A stretch of 6,286 bases of DNA from JBNJEM01 sp051745935 (GCA_051745935.1 JBNJEM010000477.1:1-6286), one strand, 5' to 3'. Numbered from the stretch's first letter, positions 1 to 6,034 are shown. The notes: generated by a model from the sequence alone, not told the origin. Program-made: numbers and translations.

Positions 1-180
1 CGCCGTGTTCCCTGAGGTTTTTTAGGTCTCTTAGAGGTCCTTTCGTCTCAATACCGGCGAAACGAACGGCGCAACAATATGGATGGCAACGACTTGGAAT
101 TTTTCCTCCCCCCAGCCCGCCGCCCTTCGGCTCGCCTGGTTCTTGGACGGGGGGGCGACCACGGGTGAGTTAGCGGCGGG
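1..180. other. Non-coding stretch downstream of priA
   Basis: I see no credible gene here. Positions 14-40 are T-rich and contain the word AGGT three times at roughly 11-bp spacing. Positions 1-13 and 36-44 recur in inverted orientation near the other end of the window, at 6122-6134 and 6111-6119. On the minus strand, the region downstream of the priA stop can form an imperfect GC-rich hairpin at about 112-139 (CCAG...CTGG arms), but no U-tract follows it on that strand, so I do not call a terminator. Confidence 0.6.
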
Positions 181-2466
181 TCAGAGCATGTCGACCGGAT
201 CGACATCCACGGTCCACAGGATGCCGGAGGGGGGTTGCAAGGCGTTCGTGGCGTCGCGCACCAGTTCCCGCAACGGGTCGTGATGGGGGTGGTACAGCAG
301 GATGTGGAAGCGAAAGTTGCCGCGAAGGCGGGAGAGTGGAGCGGGGGCGGGGCCGAGGATACGTGGCATCTTCTCCATCTGTTCGGCCCGAGCTCGGTGC
401 AGACTGGCGATGTGCTCGGCGAATTGCTCCACGCTCTCCGCCGCGGGGCCGCGGACCACGATGCGAATCATGGCCAAGTAGGGTGGATAGCCAAACTCGC
501 GCCGCACCGGCAGCTCTTGCTTGGCGAAAAGAGCGTAATCGTGCCGCTGAGCGGCCAGAATGGCGGGGTGATCAGGGGTGAAGGTTTGCACGATAACTCG
601 ACCGCCCCGTTCGCCCCGGCCGGTCCGCCCCGCCACTTGGGTCACGAGCTGGAACGTACGTTCGGTGGCCCGAAAATCGGGAAAGTGGAGCGCGATATCG
701 GCGTTAATGACCCCGACGAGCGTGACGTTCGGGAAGTCCAATCCTTTGGCAATCATCTGGGTGCCCAGCATGATCTTGACTTCGCCCGCGCGAAATCGGT
801 TCAATGCCTTCTCGTGACTCCCCGGCTTGCTCATCGAATCACTATCCATTCGCAGGCAGGGGACGTCGGGAAAGCGAGCCCGAACTTCCGTCTCCAGCTT
901 TTGAGTGCCCAGTCCCGAGTAGCGGATTCCTTCGAACCCGCATTCGGGGCATTTGGGCGGCGCGGGGATCACGTAGTCACAATAGTGACAGATCGCCTTC
1001 TCCCCTTCACGATGGTGCGTCAAGGAAATGTCACACTCGGAACATTTCGCCACGTAGCCGCAATCCGGACATTGAATGGTCGTCGAGAAACCGCGACGGT
1101 TCAGAAGCAGAATGACTTGACCATCCTCGCGCAGGGCTTCCCTGACCGCTTGATATAACGGTTGACTAATGGCCCCGCGTCTTCTTCGTCCCCGGCTCTG
1201 GGTGCGAAGATCGACAATCGATACATCCGGTAATGGAAAATGAGACACCCGATACGGCAACTCCACCAGCTGATAATCATTCCCTTGGGTCTTTTGCCAG
1301 CTTTCCAAAGATGGCGTGGCCGATCCCAGGATGACCGGAACGCTTTCGCGACCGGCCCGTTGGAGCGCCACGTCCCGGGCGTGATAACGGGGGGCCTTGT
1401 CCTGTTTGAACGACGCGTCATGCTCCTCGTCAATCACAATGAGCCCCAGATTAGGGGTTGGCGCGAAGACGGCGCTCCGGGCGCCCACGATCACTTGGGT
1501 CTTGCCGGCGGCGATTTGCTGCCAGTGCCAATGCCGGTCACTGGGCGTTAAGTGACTATGCAACACCGCCACGTGGTCGAAACGGGACTGGAATCGAGCC
1601 TGGGTTTGCGGGGTCAAGCTGATTTCCGGGACCAGGACAATGGCCTGCCGCCCGTATTCAATGACCTCCTGAATCGCGCGAATGTACACCTCGGTCTTTC
1701 CGCTGCTGGTGACCCCATGGATCACGATCGTCTCGTGACGGGCTTCACGCAGCAAGGACAGCACGGCATCCAGAGCCCCCTGCTGGGCTTGGTTGAGCGG
1801 GAATGGCTGTTCTCGACGGGTTGCCGGGTCGTGCTCAACCCCCCGGTGGACACGATGCACCTCCTCGACCACGAGCTTCTTGCGGCGCAACGCGCTAATG
1901 GGAGCTTGCGTGCAGCCCGCCGCCTCGGCCAACTCGGCGGGGGTCATGGCATGCGAGGATTCCCCCAGAACGTGCAGAGCCCGTGCCTGCTTGGGGGGTA
2001 GCTTGAGTTGCGTGAGGCGAGCGGTCGTGGAGGTCGGTACCCGGAGACGAATCTGCTCGCGAGTGCCCGCCCGTCCTCTCACGCCCGACGGGACCACCGC
2101 CTCCAGGACTTGTCCCAGCGGGCACAGGTAGTGCCGGGACATCCAAGAGGCTAAGTCCAGCATGGCCGGGGAAAGTAGCGATTCGGAATCGAGTACCCTG
2201 AAAATCGCCTTCAGACGTCGCGGGCTATCCAGTGCATTGGAAAGCTTGACGCAATACCCGGTTCGCTTGCGGTTGCCACGCCCTAGAGGAACCTCCACCC
2301 GCATGCCCGGGCGCGCCAACTCCCGGAGCGAGTCCGGGACCTCGTAGTCATAAGGCCCGAACGGAAACTCCGCGAACACGACCTGCCCCACGCAAACCTC
2401 GCGTTGGTCGTCCAACTCCCACGGAGACGGCCGCTTATCGAAAAGATCCCGTTGCTCGCTGCCCAT
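181..2466 (-). CDS. priA: Primosomal protein N' (replication restart helicase PriA)
   Basis: PriA is a 3'-to-5' superfamily 2 DNA helicase that recognises stalled or repaired forks and loads the primosome, and through it the replicative helicase, in the cytoplasm. The 761-residue product (family about 730) has the full architecture. The N-terminal 3'-end-binding domain covers about residues 24-130 and a winged-helix region about 150-205. Helicase motif I is GVTSSGKT (251-258), motif II DEEH (346-349), motif III GSATPS (381-386), the motif V region GTQMIAKGLDF (568-578) and motif VI QVAGRTGRG (610-618). Between the helicase lobes sit eight zinc-binding cysteines: C466, C469, C475, C478, C493, C496, C506 and C509. 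The ATG at 2464-2466 is the first start after an in-frame stop; the GGGAAG four bases upstream is only a weak ribosome binding site. About 20 residues precede the usual family start, so the extreme N terminus is less certain. The gene stands alone, divergent from nadD. Confidence 0.97.
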   Translation of the reverse strand: MGSEQRDLFDKRPSPWELDDQREVCVGQVVFAEFPFGPYDYEVPDSLRELARPGMRVEVPLGRGNRKRTGYCVKLSNALDSPRRLKAIFRVLDSESLLSPAMLDLASWMSRHYLCPLGQVLEAVVPSGVRGRAGTREQIRLRVPTSTTARLTQLKLPPKQARALHVLGESSHAMTPAELAEAAGCTQAPISALRRKKLVVEEVHRVHRGVEHDPATRREQPFPLNQAQQGALDAVLSLLREARHETIVIHGVTSSGKTEVYIRAIQEVIEYGRQAIVLVPEISLTPQTQARFQSRFDHVAVLHSHLTPSDRHWHWQQIAAGKTQVIVGARSAVFAPTPNLGLIVIDEEHDASFKQDKAPRYHARDVALQRAGRESVPVILGSATPSLESWQKTQGNDYQLVELPYRVSHFPLPDVSIVDLRTQSRGRRRRGAISQPLYQAVREALREDGQVILLLNRRGFSTTIQCPDCGYVAKCSECDISLTHHREGEKAICHYCDYVIPAPPKCPECGFEGIRYSGLGTQKLETEVRARFPDVPCLRMDSDSMSKPGSHEKALNRFRAGEVKIMLGTQMIAKGLDFPNVTLVGVINADIALHFPDFRATERTFQLVTQVAGRTGRGERGGRVIVQTFTPDHPAILAAQRHDYALFAKQELPVRREFGYPPYLAMIRIVVRGPAAESVEQFAEHIASLHRARAEQMEKMPRILGPAPAPLSRLRGNFRFHILLYHPHHDPLRELVRDATNALQPPSGILWTVDVDPVDML

Positions 2467-2486
2467 TAGCTTCCCACGTCCACCCG

Positions 2487-2515
2487 TTGACTCGCCTTTA
2501 TTCAGAGCCTACACG
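2487..2515 (+). promoter_or_regulatory. Weak sigma70-type promoter candidate facing nadD
   Basis: TTGACT (2487-2492, five of six matches to the -35 consensus) lies exactly 17 bases before TACACG (2510-2515, a poor -10 box with three matches). It points toward nadD and would give a leader of about 300 bases. A second -10-like word, TATACT (2684-2689), lies at the left edge of repeat A but has no good -35 box at proper spacing. Both are guesses from consensus matching. Confidence 0.25.
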
Positions 2516-2558
2516 TACCATCCCCGACTCCCAGTTTACCGGATTCAGTGGCGAAGCG

Positions 2559-2580
2559 AACGAGGGGATAACGAGGGGAT
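2559..2580. repeat. 11-bp perfect tandem duplication (AACGAGGGGAT x2)
   Basis: AACGAGGGGAT occurs twice head to tail (2559-2569 and 2570-2580). A period of 11 bp is close to one helical turn, so a paired protein-binding site is possible, but a simple slippage duplication is equally likely. Confidence 0.6.
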
Positions 2581-2607
2581 GCGGAAAGCGGCGAGAGGGG
2601 GCGTGGT

Positions 2608-2631
2608 GGCTGGCCAGCCGCCAACGGCTGG
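2608..2631 (+). promoter_or_regulatory. Mutually exclusive stem-loops in the nadD upstream region
   Basis: GGCTGG (2608-2613) is directly followed by its complement CCAGCC (2614-2619), making a 12-bp palindrome. The same CCAGCCG (2614-2620) also pairs perfectly with CGGCTGG (2625-2631) around a CCAA loop. The middle segment can therefore pair with either flank, an arrangement reminiscent of attenuators. No U-tract follows, so this is not a classical terminator. Whether it is transcribed depends on where the nadD promoter lies. Confidence 0.35.
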
Positions 2632-2682
2632 AATGGGGGCGTTATGATCGGAGGTGGATTGTGTTACGCTGGTCGGGCAGCA

Positions 2683-2786
2683 GTATACTTCAGCCGGTCG
2701 GATTTGTCCGGGTGGAAAGCGGCCCGACGCAAGCCGTCCTCCCGTTGGTCGGACTCGCGGCGGACAAAGTCATCCGCGAGCGGTAT
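2683..2786 (+). repeat. Dispersed structured repeat, copy A
   Basis: This segment is about 89% identical to copies B and C at 5646-5851, including 43 identical bases shared with B in the centre. It starts and ends with GTAT. It can fold on itself: an outer arm GGATTTGTCC (2700-2709) pairs with GGACAAA (2762-2768) and, after a 4-base bulge, TCC (2773-2775); an inner arm CCGAC (2724-2728) pairs with GTCGG (2748-2752). Relative to B and C, both partners of one outer base pair are changed (G2706-C2765 in place of T-A), which supports a real hairpin. Copy A does carry one mismatch in the GCCGC/GCGGC inner arm. It sits between the presumed promoter and the nadD start, in the same orientation as nadD. 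Confidence 0.85.
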
Positions 2787-2827
2787 GGAGTGTGACAAGT
2801 CGGTCAGTCAAACGTAATGAGGTTGCA

Positions 2828-3451
2828 ATGCCCCCCGCGCCGCGACGGTTAGGTATTTTTGGTGGTACTTTTGATCCCGTCCACTACGCACATCTCCTGT
2901 TGGCTGAAAGCTGTCGTGAGCAGTGTCACCTGGACGAGGTGTGGCTGATGCCGGCGGCAACGCCCCCTCACAAGGTCGAGCGGGAAGCCACCGCCGGCCG
3001 GCACCGGCTGGAGATGTTGCAACTGGCCGTGGGGGGACACGACCGCCTGCGCGTCAGTGCCCTGGAGATCGATCGGGGAGGCATTAGCTATACGGTTGAA
3101 ACTCTGGAGGCGATCCATCAAGAACTTCCAGAGACCGAACTTTTTTTGTTGATGGGAGCCGATTCGTTGGAAGATCTACCGCATTGGCGGGCTCCCGAAC
3201 GCATTTGCGAGCTCTCGGTGCCGGTCGGCGTGCGACGTTCCGGCCTACCCGACCCCTCGCTTCACCCCTTGCGCCATCTGGTCGACGCGCAGCGACTGGC
3301 CCAATTCGAAGACTGCCAGGCCAGCATGCCGATGATGGAGTTGGCAAGTTCGGATTTGCGAACCCGTGTTGGGAGGGGACTGAGCATCCGGTACCGGACC
3401 CCCCGCGCGGTCGAAAAATACATTGAGACCCAGAAGCTGTACACGACATGA
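2828..3451 (+). CDS. nadD: Nicotinate-nucleotide adenylyltransferase
   Basis: NadD joins ATP and nicotinic acid mononucleotide to give nicotinic acid adenine dinucleotide plus pyrophosphate, the penultimate step of NAD synthesis, in the cytoplasm. The 207-residue product matches the family length. Visible motifs are the nucleotidyltransferase start GIFGGTFDPVHYAH (9-22), PPHK (46-49), SYT (87-89), GAD (110-112) with LPHW (117-120), and the C-terminal SSDLRTR (174-180) followed by YRTP. The frame stays open back to 2654, but I chose ATG 2828: the homology starts nine residues later, GAGG lies nearby upstream (2819-2822), and the extra residues would be encoded by repeat A. The usual T/HxGH motif reads HYAH, with alanine in place of glycine. 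The common neighbour rsfS is absent; the next gene converges from the other strand. Confidence 0.95.
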   Translation: MPPAPRRLGIFGGTFDPVHYAHLLLAESCREQCHLDEVWLMPAATPPHKVEREATAGRHRLEMLQLAVGGHDRLRVSALEIDRGGISYTVETLEAIHQELPETELFLLMGADSLEDLPHWRAPERICELSVPVGVRRSGLPDPSLHPLRHLVDAQRLAQFEDCQASMPMMELASSDLRTRVGRGLSIRYRTPRAVEKYIETQKLYTT

Positions 3452-3499
3452 TGCCGCTTGACGTCATTGGTGCCAGGCGCGTTCCCGCGACGCATGACT

Positions 3500-3862
3500 T
3501 CAGGCGACGCGGCGGGCGTCGTGCCCCCCGTTGGATTCGTGCCGTTCGGAATCCGCCTCGTGCGATTCGGTTCCTCGCTGCCCGGACTCGCGAGTGAGAA
3601 TCCTCGGTTCCACGTGGATTTCCAACAGCTGTTGCAGGGGTGAAGACATCGATGCAAAGTAGATGCTCGGATCGTTTCGCAACGCGGTGGCTACTTGATC
3701 AAGCTGTTCGATTGCGTTGAGTGCCAAGTCAATGAAGATCCATTTCCGCCCCGCGAACTCGCACGCCCCGCCTCCAGTTCCACCTAACCATTCTTGCCGG
3801 ATTTTATAACCGAGCGATTCAGCGACTCCACACGCTTCTTCCAGTAATTCGACCGTGTGCAT
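3500..3862 (-). CDS. Small conserved hypothetical protein (planctomycete-type)
   Basis: I do not recognise a function. The 120-residue product has a compact N-terminal core (1-87) with GYKIRQEWLGGTGGGACEF (18-36), then GRKWIFIDLALNAIEQLDQV (38-57), a glycine-rich turn followed by a hydrophobic strand and an amphipathic helix. This resembles short hypothetical proteins I associate with planctomycetes (from memory, not a search). There is no signal peptide or membrane segment, so it is probably cytosolic. Residues 88-120 are low-complexity and hydrophilic, rich in R, E, S, G and H. Residues 88-111 are encoded by the diverged repeat D, so the native protein may once have ended near residue 87. 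The start at 3862 is fixed by AGGAGA six bases upstream; a TTG at 3886 opens the frame but has no such site. A good promoter lies upstream. The gene converges on nadD. Confidence 0.75.
   Translation of the reverse strand: MHTVELLEEACGVAESLGYKIRQEWLGGTGGGACEFAGRKWIFIDLALNAIEQLDQVATALRNDPSIYFASMSSPLQQLLEIHVEPRILTRESGQRGTESHEADSERHESNGGHDARRVA
3504..3522. other. Stem-loop between nadD and the convergent small gene
   Basis: CGACGC (3505-3510) pairs perfectly with GCGTCG (3516-3521) around GGCGG, with a possible extra G-U pair outside. It lies 53 bases past the nadD stop and inside the last codons of the minus-strand gene. A C-run rather than a T-run follows on the plus strand, so terminator function is doubtful. 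It also separates TTCAGGCG from GTTGGATT, two words that are adjacent in repeat B. Confidence 0.4.
3530..3603 (+). repeat. Diverged fourth copy (D) of the structured repeat
   Basis: From GTTGGATT (3530) to CGGACTCGCG (3583-3592) the spacing is 53 bases, exactly as in copy B (5660 and 5713). Counting without gaps over 71 positions I find 44 identities to copy B, including unbroken runs of 8 and 10. The ends can still pair, GGATTC (3533-3538) with GAATCC (3598-3603), although with different bases from the other copies. It overlaps the 3' part of the minus-strand small gene. Mismatches show no third-codon-position bias in either likely frame, so shared coding is not the explanation. The match was counted by eye. 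Confidence 0.55.
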
Positions 3863-3868
3863 CCCAGC

Positions 3869-3874
3869 TCTCCT
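3869..3874 (-). promoter_or_regulatory. Ribosome binding site of the small hypothetical gene
   Basis: AGGAGA on the minus strand lies six bases before ATG 3860-3862 and decides that start over the upstream TTG at 3886. Confidence 0.75.
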
Positions 3875-3918
3875 AATTCGCCCCAAGTCCGTGGCTGCTA
3901 TCTGTTCTGGTCGAGCGG

Positions 3919-3947
3919 ATTATACTGGCTTCCGTTACAGTTGCCCA
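3919..3947 (-). promoter_or_regulatory. Sigma70-type promoter for the small hypothetical gene
   Basis: On the minus strand, TGGGCA (3942-3947, four of six -35 matches) is followed after exactly 17 bases by a perfect TATAAT (3919-3924). Transcription would begin near 3912, giving a leader of about 50 bases before the ATG at 3862, with a good ribosome binding site in between. This is the best promoter match I found in the window. Confidence 0.55.
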
Positions 3948-4081
3948 GTTCGGTTCTCCGATATCTGAACAGTGAGTTTTATGTCGAATGTGGCCAATAA
4001 GTGAACATGGGCTCTGTTTGGACGGAGCCTTGCGAGATGCCCGCTTCGGCTGCAAAGAAGAAGTGGAAAGGGATTTACCAC

Positions 4082-4882
4082 ATGTCAACCGGCGACACGA
4101 GCGGCCCATCCCTTGAAGAACAGGTCGAAATCCTGACCCAGCAACTGCAACATGCTCAGAAGCTGACGTCGCTGGGCGAGCTGGTCAGTACGACGACACA
4201 CGAGTTCAACAATGTGTTGATGACCATCATCAATTACGCCAAAATGGGACTCCGGTGTCGCGATGAAGACACACGGGACAAGGCGCTCAAGAAAATCCTT
4301 GCTGCCAGTGACAAAGCCTCTCGCATGACCAACTCCATCCTGGGGGTGGCTCGCAATCGGTCGGATGGGTTCGAGTTGACCGATCTCACGCGACTGATCG
4401 AGGACGCTTTGGTGCTGTTAGAGCGGGAAATGAACAAATATCGCATCCACGTGGAAAAACAGCTCGCGGCCGTCCCCCCCGTTTCGGCCAACGCCAACCA
4501 AATCCAGCAAGTCTTGCTTAACCTGTTGATCAATGCCCGACAGGCCATGTCCGATGGCGGTCGGCTGTTGGTCAAACTCGAGCACGATGAACAAAACCAA
4601 CGGCTGGTCCTGGTGGTCCGCGACAACGGGGCAGGAATTCCCGCGGATCGCTTGCCGCGGATTTTCGATCCCTTTTACAGTACCAAAGCGGGGCCAGATG
4701 AAACCGGCAAAGGCGGAACAGGGCTCGGTCTAGCCGCATGCCGCAATATCGTCGAGGCGCATCGGGGCCGGATTCGCGTGCAAAGTACGGTGGGCAAGGG
4801 AACCGAGTTCACCATCATGCTGCCCGCTACCGATCCCAGCCGGACCCCCGCCCCAAGTAAGGTCTTGGGCGTACCGCAATGA
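4082..4882 (+). CDS. Stand-alone cytosolic sensor histidine kinase
   Basis: This two-component kinase autophosphorylates a histidine and passes the phosphate to a response regulator. The 266 residues show an N-terminal coiled-coil-like stretch (about 10-33), the dimerisation/phosphoacceptor helix LGELVSTTTHEFNNVL (31-46) with H40 as the probable acceptor, then an HATPase_c domain: N-box NLLINARQAM (147-156), G1 DNGAGI (181-186), F-box IFDPFYSTK (194-202), G2 GGTGLGL (211-217) and G3 GKGTEF (238-243). It has no transmembrane segment, PAS, GAF or receiver domain, so the input must come from a partner protein or from the short N terminus. No response regulator gene is in the window. ATG 4082 is chosen for the AAGGGA about nine bases upstream. 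In-frame starts at 4037 (ATG, with GGAG nine bases upstream) and 4001 (GTG) would add 15 or 27 poorly structured residues and cannot be excluded. It converges on the lipoprotein gene. Confidence 0.92.
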   Translation: MSTGDTSGPSLEEQVEILTQQLQHAQKLTSLGELVSTTTHEFNNVLMTIINYAKMGLRCRDEDTRDKALKKILAASDKASRMTNSILGVARNRSDGFELTDLTRLIEDALVLLEREMNKYRIHVEKQLAAVPPVSANANQIQQVLLNLLINARQAMSDGGRLLVKLEHDEQNQRLVLVVRDNGAGIPADRLPRIFDPFYSTKAGPDETGKGGTGLGLAACRNIVEAHRGRIRVQSTVGKGTEFTIMLPATDPSRTPAPSKVLGVPQ

Positions 4883-4899
4883 GCTTTGCCAAAGAGCTT

Positions 4900-4922
4900 C
4901 ACCATGGCAGCCCGCCGTGGTG
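4900..4922. terminator. Stem-loop between convergent kinase and lipoprotein genes
   Basis: CACCATGGC (4900-4908) pairs with GCCGTGGTG (4914-4922) around AGCCC: nine pairs, one of them G-U. It begins 17 bases after the kinase stop and lies 41 bases past the lipoprotein stop on the other strand, the expected place for a shared terminator. Neither strand has a clear U-tract, so termination could need Rho, or the hairpin may only protect the 3' ends. Confidence 0.5.
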
Positions 4923-4963
4923 CAAAACCCTAAATCAGCGCGCCGCATTTTCATCAAGCCACT

Positions 4964-5584
4964 CTACCCCTCGATGACCACGCCCAACCGCTGCCGTAAT
5001 TCGGTCAAGATACGCTGTTCGAGCGCCGTGTCGCGTCCGACGGGAATCCAGCCCAAGGTGGTTGGACCGGAATACAGTCGTTTCCGGGGGCGGTTCAGAC
5101 CGCTGTCATGCCGCAATGATTCGAGGCTCACCGTGGAATGTTCCGGTTGGCTCAGGTCTTCCAGCTCCTTGTACACCGCGACTTCGACAAGGTAGCCGCC
5201 GTCGGTTTGAGGCCGGACATGGGCCACGGCCCGGCGGCGAATGGATTGCAGCGTGGCGTAGGTTCGCTCAAAGCCGCGAGTTGAGTCTTCACGCCACGGC
5301 TCAAGGGCCGTGGCTCCTGGCTGGGGAAACGTTTCGATTTGACCTTCCGTCAGTACCCCTCCAACGAGCCGCACTCGTTCCTCACGCTGAATTTGAAAGT
5401 AGTTGTCCATCGTGTCCACCAACTCGTTCCAGAGGACCTCCCGATCGCTGAGCGGCACGTACATCGGGTTTTGGGCCAGCGGGGCCTGAGGCACGGCGTG
5501 TGGCGGCTGCCAGCCGCGATCTAGACCGCAGCCGAGCAGAGTCGCAAGGACAGCCAAGAGGCAACACATTCGAATCCGCATCAT
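4964..5584 (-). CDS. Putative lipoprotein, conserved hypothetical
   Basis: No biochemical function is known to me. The 206-residue product begins with a classical lipoprotein signal: a charged start, a hydrophobic run (residues 7-17) and the lipobox LLGC ending at C19. The mature protein would therefore be lipid-anchored in the envelope. After a proline-rich linker (27-40), a globular region starts at about NPMYVPLSDREVLWNELVD (39-57). It continues through a predicted helical stretch and GQIETFPQPGATALEPWRED (81-100), and GGYLVEVAVYKELEDL (about 129-144), which looks like alternating helices and beta strands. It resembles a lipoprotein family I associate with planctomycetes (from memory). The start is ATG 5584, with a second ATG directly after it; the upstream TGGA is a weak ribosome binding site. 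A strong hairpin and repeats B-C lie just upstream. It is a single gene, convergent with the kinase. Confidence 0.82.
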   Translation of the reverse strand: MMRIRMCCLLAVLATLLGCGLDRGWQPPHAVPQAPLAQNPMYVPLSDREVLWNELVDTMDNYFQIQREERVRLVGGVLTEGQIETFPQPGATALEPWREDSTRGFERTYATLQSIRRRAVAHVRPQTDGGYLVEVAVYKELEDLSQPEHSTVSLESLRHDSGLNRPRKRLYSGPTTLGWIPVGRDTALEQRILTELRQRLGVVIEG

Positions 5585-5636
5585 TGTCCAGGCGTGTTTT
5601 GTACCACTATCGATTAGAATGATCGTAACAATTTAG

Positions 5637-5660
5637 CCGCCTGAAGTATATTTCAGGCGG
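5637..5660. other. Perfect 9-bp stem-loop at the edge of repeat B
   Basis: CCGCCTGAA (5637-5645) pairs perfectly with TTCAGGCGG (5652-5660) around GTATAT. The right arm belongs to the repeat; the left arm is flanking DNA and is absent beside copies A and C. On the plus strand TTGGATTTTTCC follows, so it could act as an intrinsic terminator for plus-strand transcription. On the minus strand it lies about 53 bases upstream of the lipoprotein start. Confidence 0.6.
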
Positions 5661-5749
5661 TTGGATTTTTCCGGATGGAAAGCCGCCCGACGCAAGCCGT
5701 CCTCCCGTTGGTCGGACTCGCGGCGGAAAAAACTATCCGCGACCGGTAT
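5646..5749 (+). repeat. Dispersed structured repeat, copy B
   Basis: This is the first unit of a head-to-tail pair, about 95% identical to copy C. The fold has an outer arm GGATTTTTCC (5663-5672) with GGAAAAA (5725-5731), a 4-base bulge, then TCC (5736-5738). The inner arm GCCGCCCGAC (5682-5691) pairs with GTCGG (5711-5715) and GCGGC (5720-5724), separated by an ACTC bulge. The apical loop is 19 bases. The unit is bounded by GTAT on both sides. Confidence 0.88.
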
Positions 5750-5851
5750 GTATTTCAGGCGGTTGGATTTTTCCGGATGGCACGCCGCCCGACACAAGCC
5801 GTCCTCCCGTTGGTCGGACTCGCGGCGGAAAAAGTTATCCGCGACCGGTAT
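5750..5851 (+). repeat. Dispersed structured repeat, copy C
   Basis: This second unit follows B directly, in register at 102 bases (GGATTTTTCC at 5663 and 5765). Differences from B are a 2-base deletion at the left edge and about five substitutions. All inner and outer stem positions are preserved: 5765-5774 with 5827-5833 and 5838-5840, and 5784-5793 with 5813-5817 and 5822-5826. Substitutions relative to B fall in bulges and loops. Confidence 0.88.
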
Positions 5852-6034
5852 AAGCCGTACCGTTGTTCGGGGCGGCTTGCGCGGACCAAGCGGCTATTGC
5901 GTCCCTGCCGCTTGCGCGCACGCGCCCGAAAACGGGCCGGTAGTGTCCTGGAAATCGCTTTCCGTCGCAAGCCCAGCTTTGCCGGTTGCTCGCGTGTTCG
6001 CGTGTGGCCGTGGTGCTGCAGCCTGGGATGGGGA

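Larger units (their letters stand above)
2467..2827. other. Divergent intergenic region between priA and nadD
   Basis: These 361 bases separate two divergent genes and should hold both promoters and the nadD leader. In order they contain a weak plus-strand promoter candidate (2487-2515), a perfect 11-bp tandem repeat (2559-2580), overlapping alternative stem-loops (2608-2631), and copy A of the dispersed structured repeat (2683-2786), which ends 41 bases before the nadD start. Open frames across repeat A lack a ribosome binding site, and I read them as non-coding. I found no convincing minus-strand promoter for priA. Confidence 0.6.

Noticed and set aside
95..140. Segment TTGGAATTTTTCC followed by a GCCCGCC-like word, reminiscent of the left half of the structured repeat.
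   Set aside because: Similarity needs several gaps and fades in the second half. Unlike copy D, it has no shared anchor spacing, so I do not call a fifth copy.
235..1158. Long plus-strand open frame (307 codons) and several shorter ones opposite priA.
   Set aside because: They lie wholly antisense to a gene with complete PriA motifs, show no recognisable domains and are typical shadow frames of GC-rich coding DNA.
2654..2827. Upstream extension of the nadD frame by 58 residues.
   Set aside because: The extension is encoded by repeat A, lacks family similarity, and ATG 2828 has its own nearby GAGG and gives a normal-length protein.
3544..3555. GTTCGGAATCC resembles a tRNA T-loop.
   Set aside because: No acceptor stem, D arm or anticodon arm can be built around it; it belongs to diverged repeat D.
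4001..4081. Longer kinase starts at GTG 4001 and ATG 4037.
   Set aside because: They add residues with no domain similarity; ATG 4082 has a suitable AAGGGA. The 4037 start also has GGAG upstream, so it is kept as an alternative in the gene entry.
5646..5851. Could the tandem pair be a CRISPR array?
   Set aside because: Only two directly abutting units of about 102 bases exist, with no unique spacers between short repeats.
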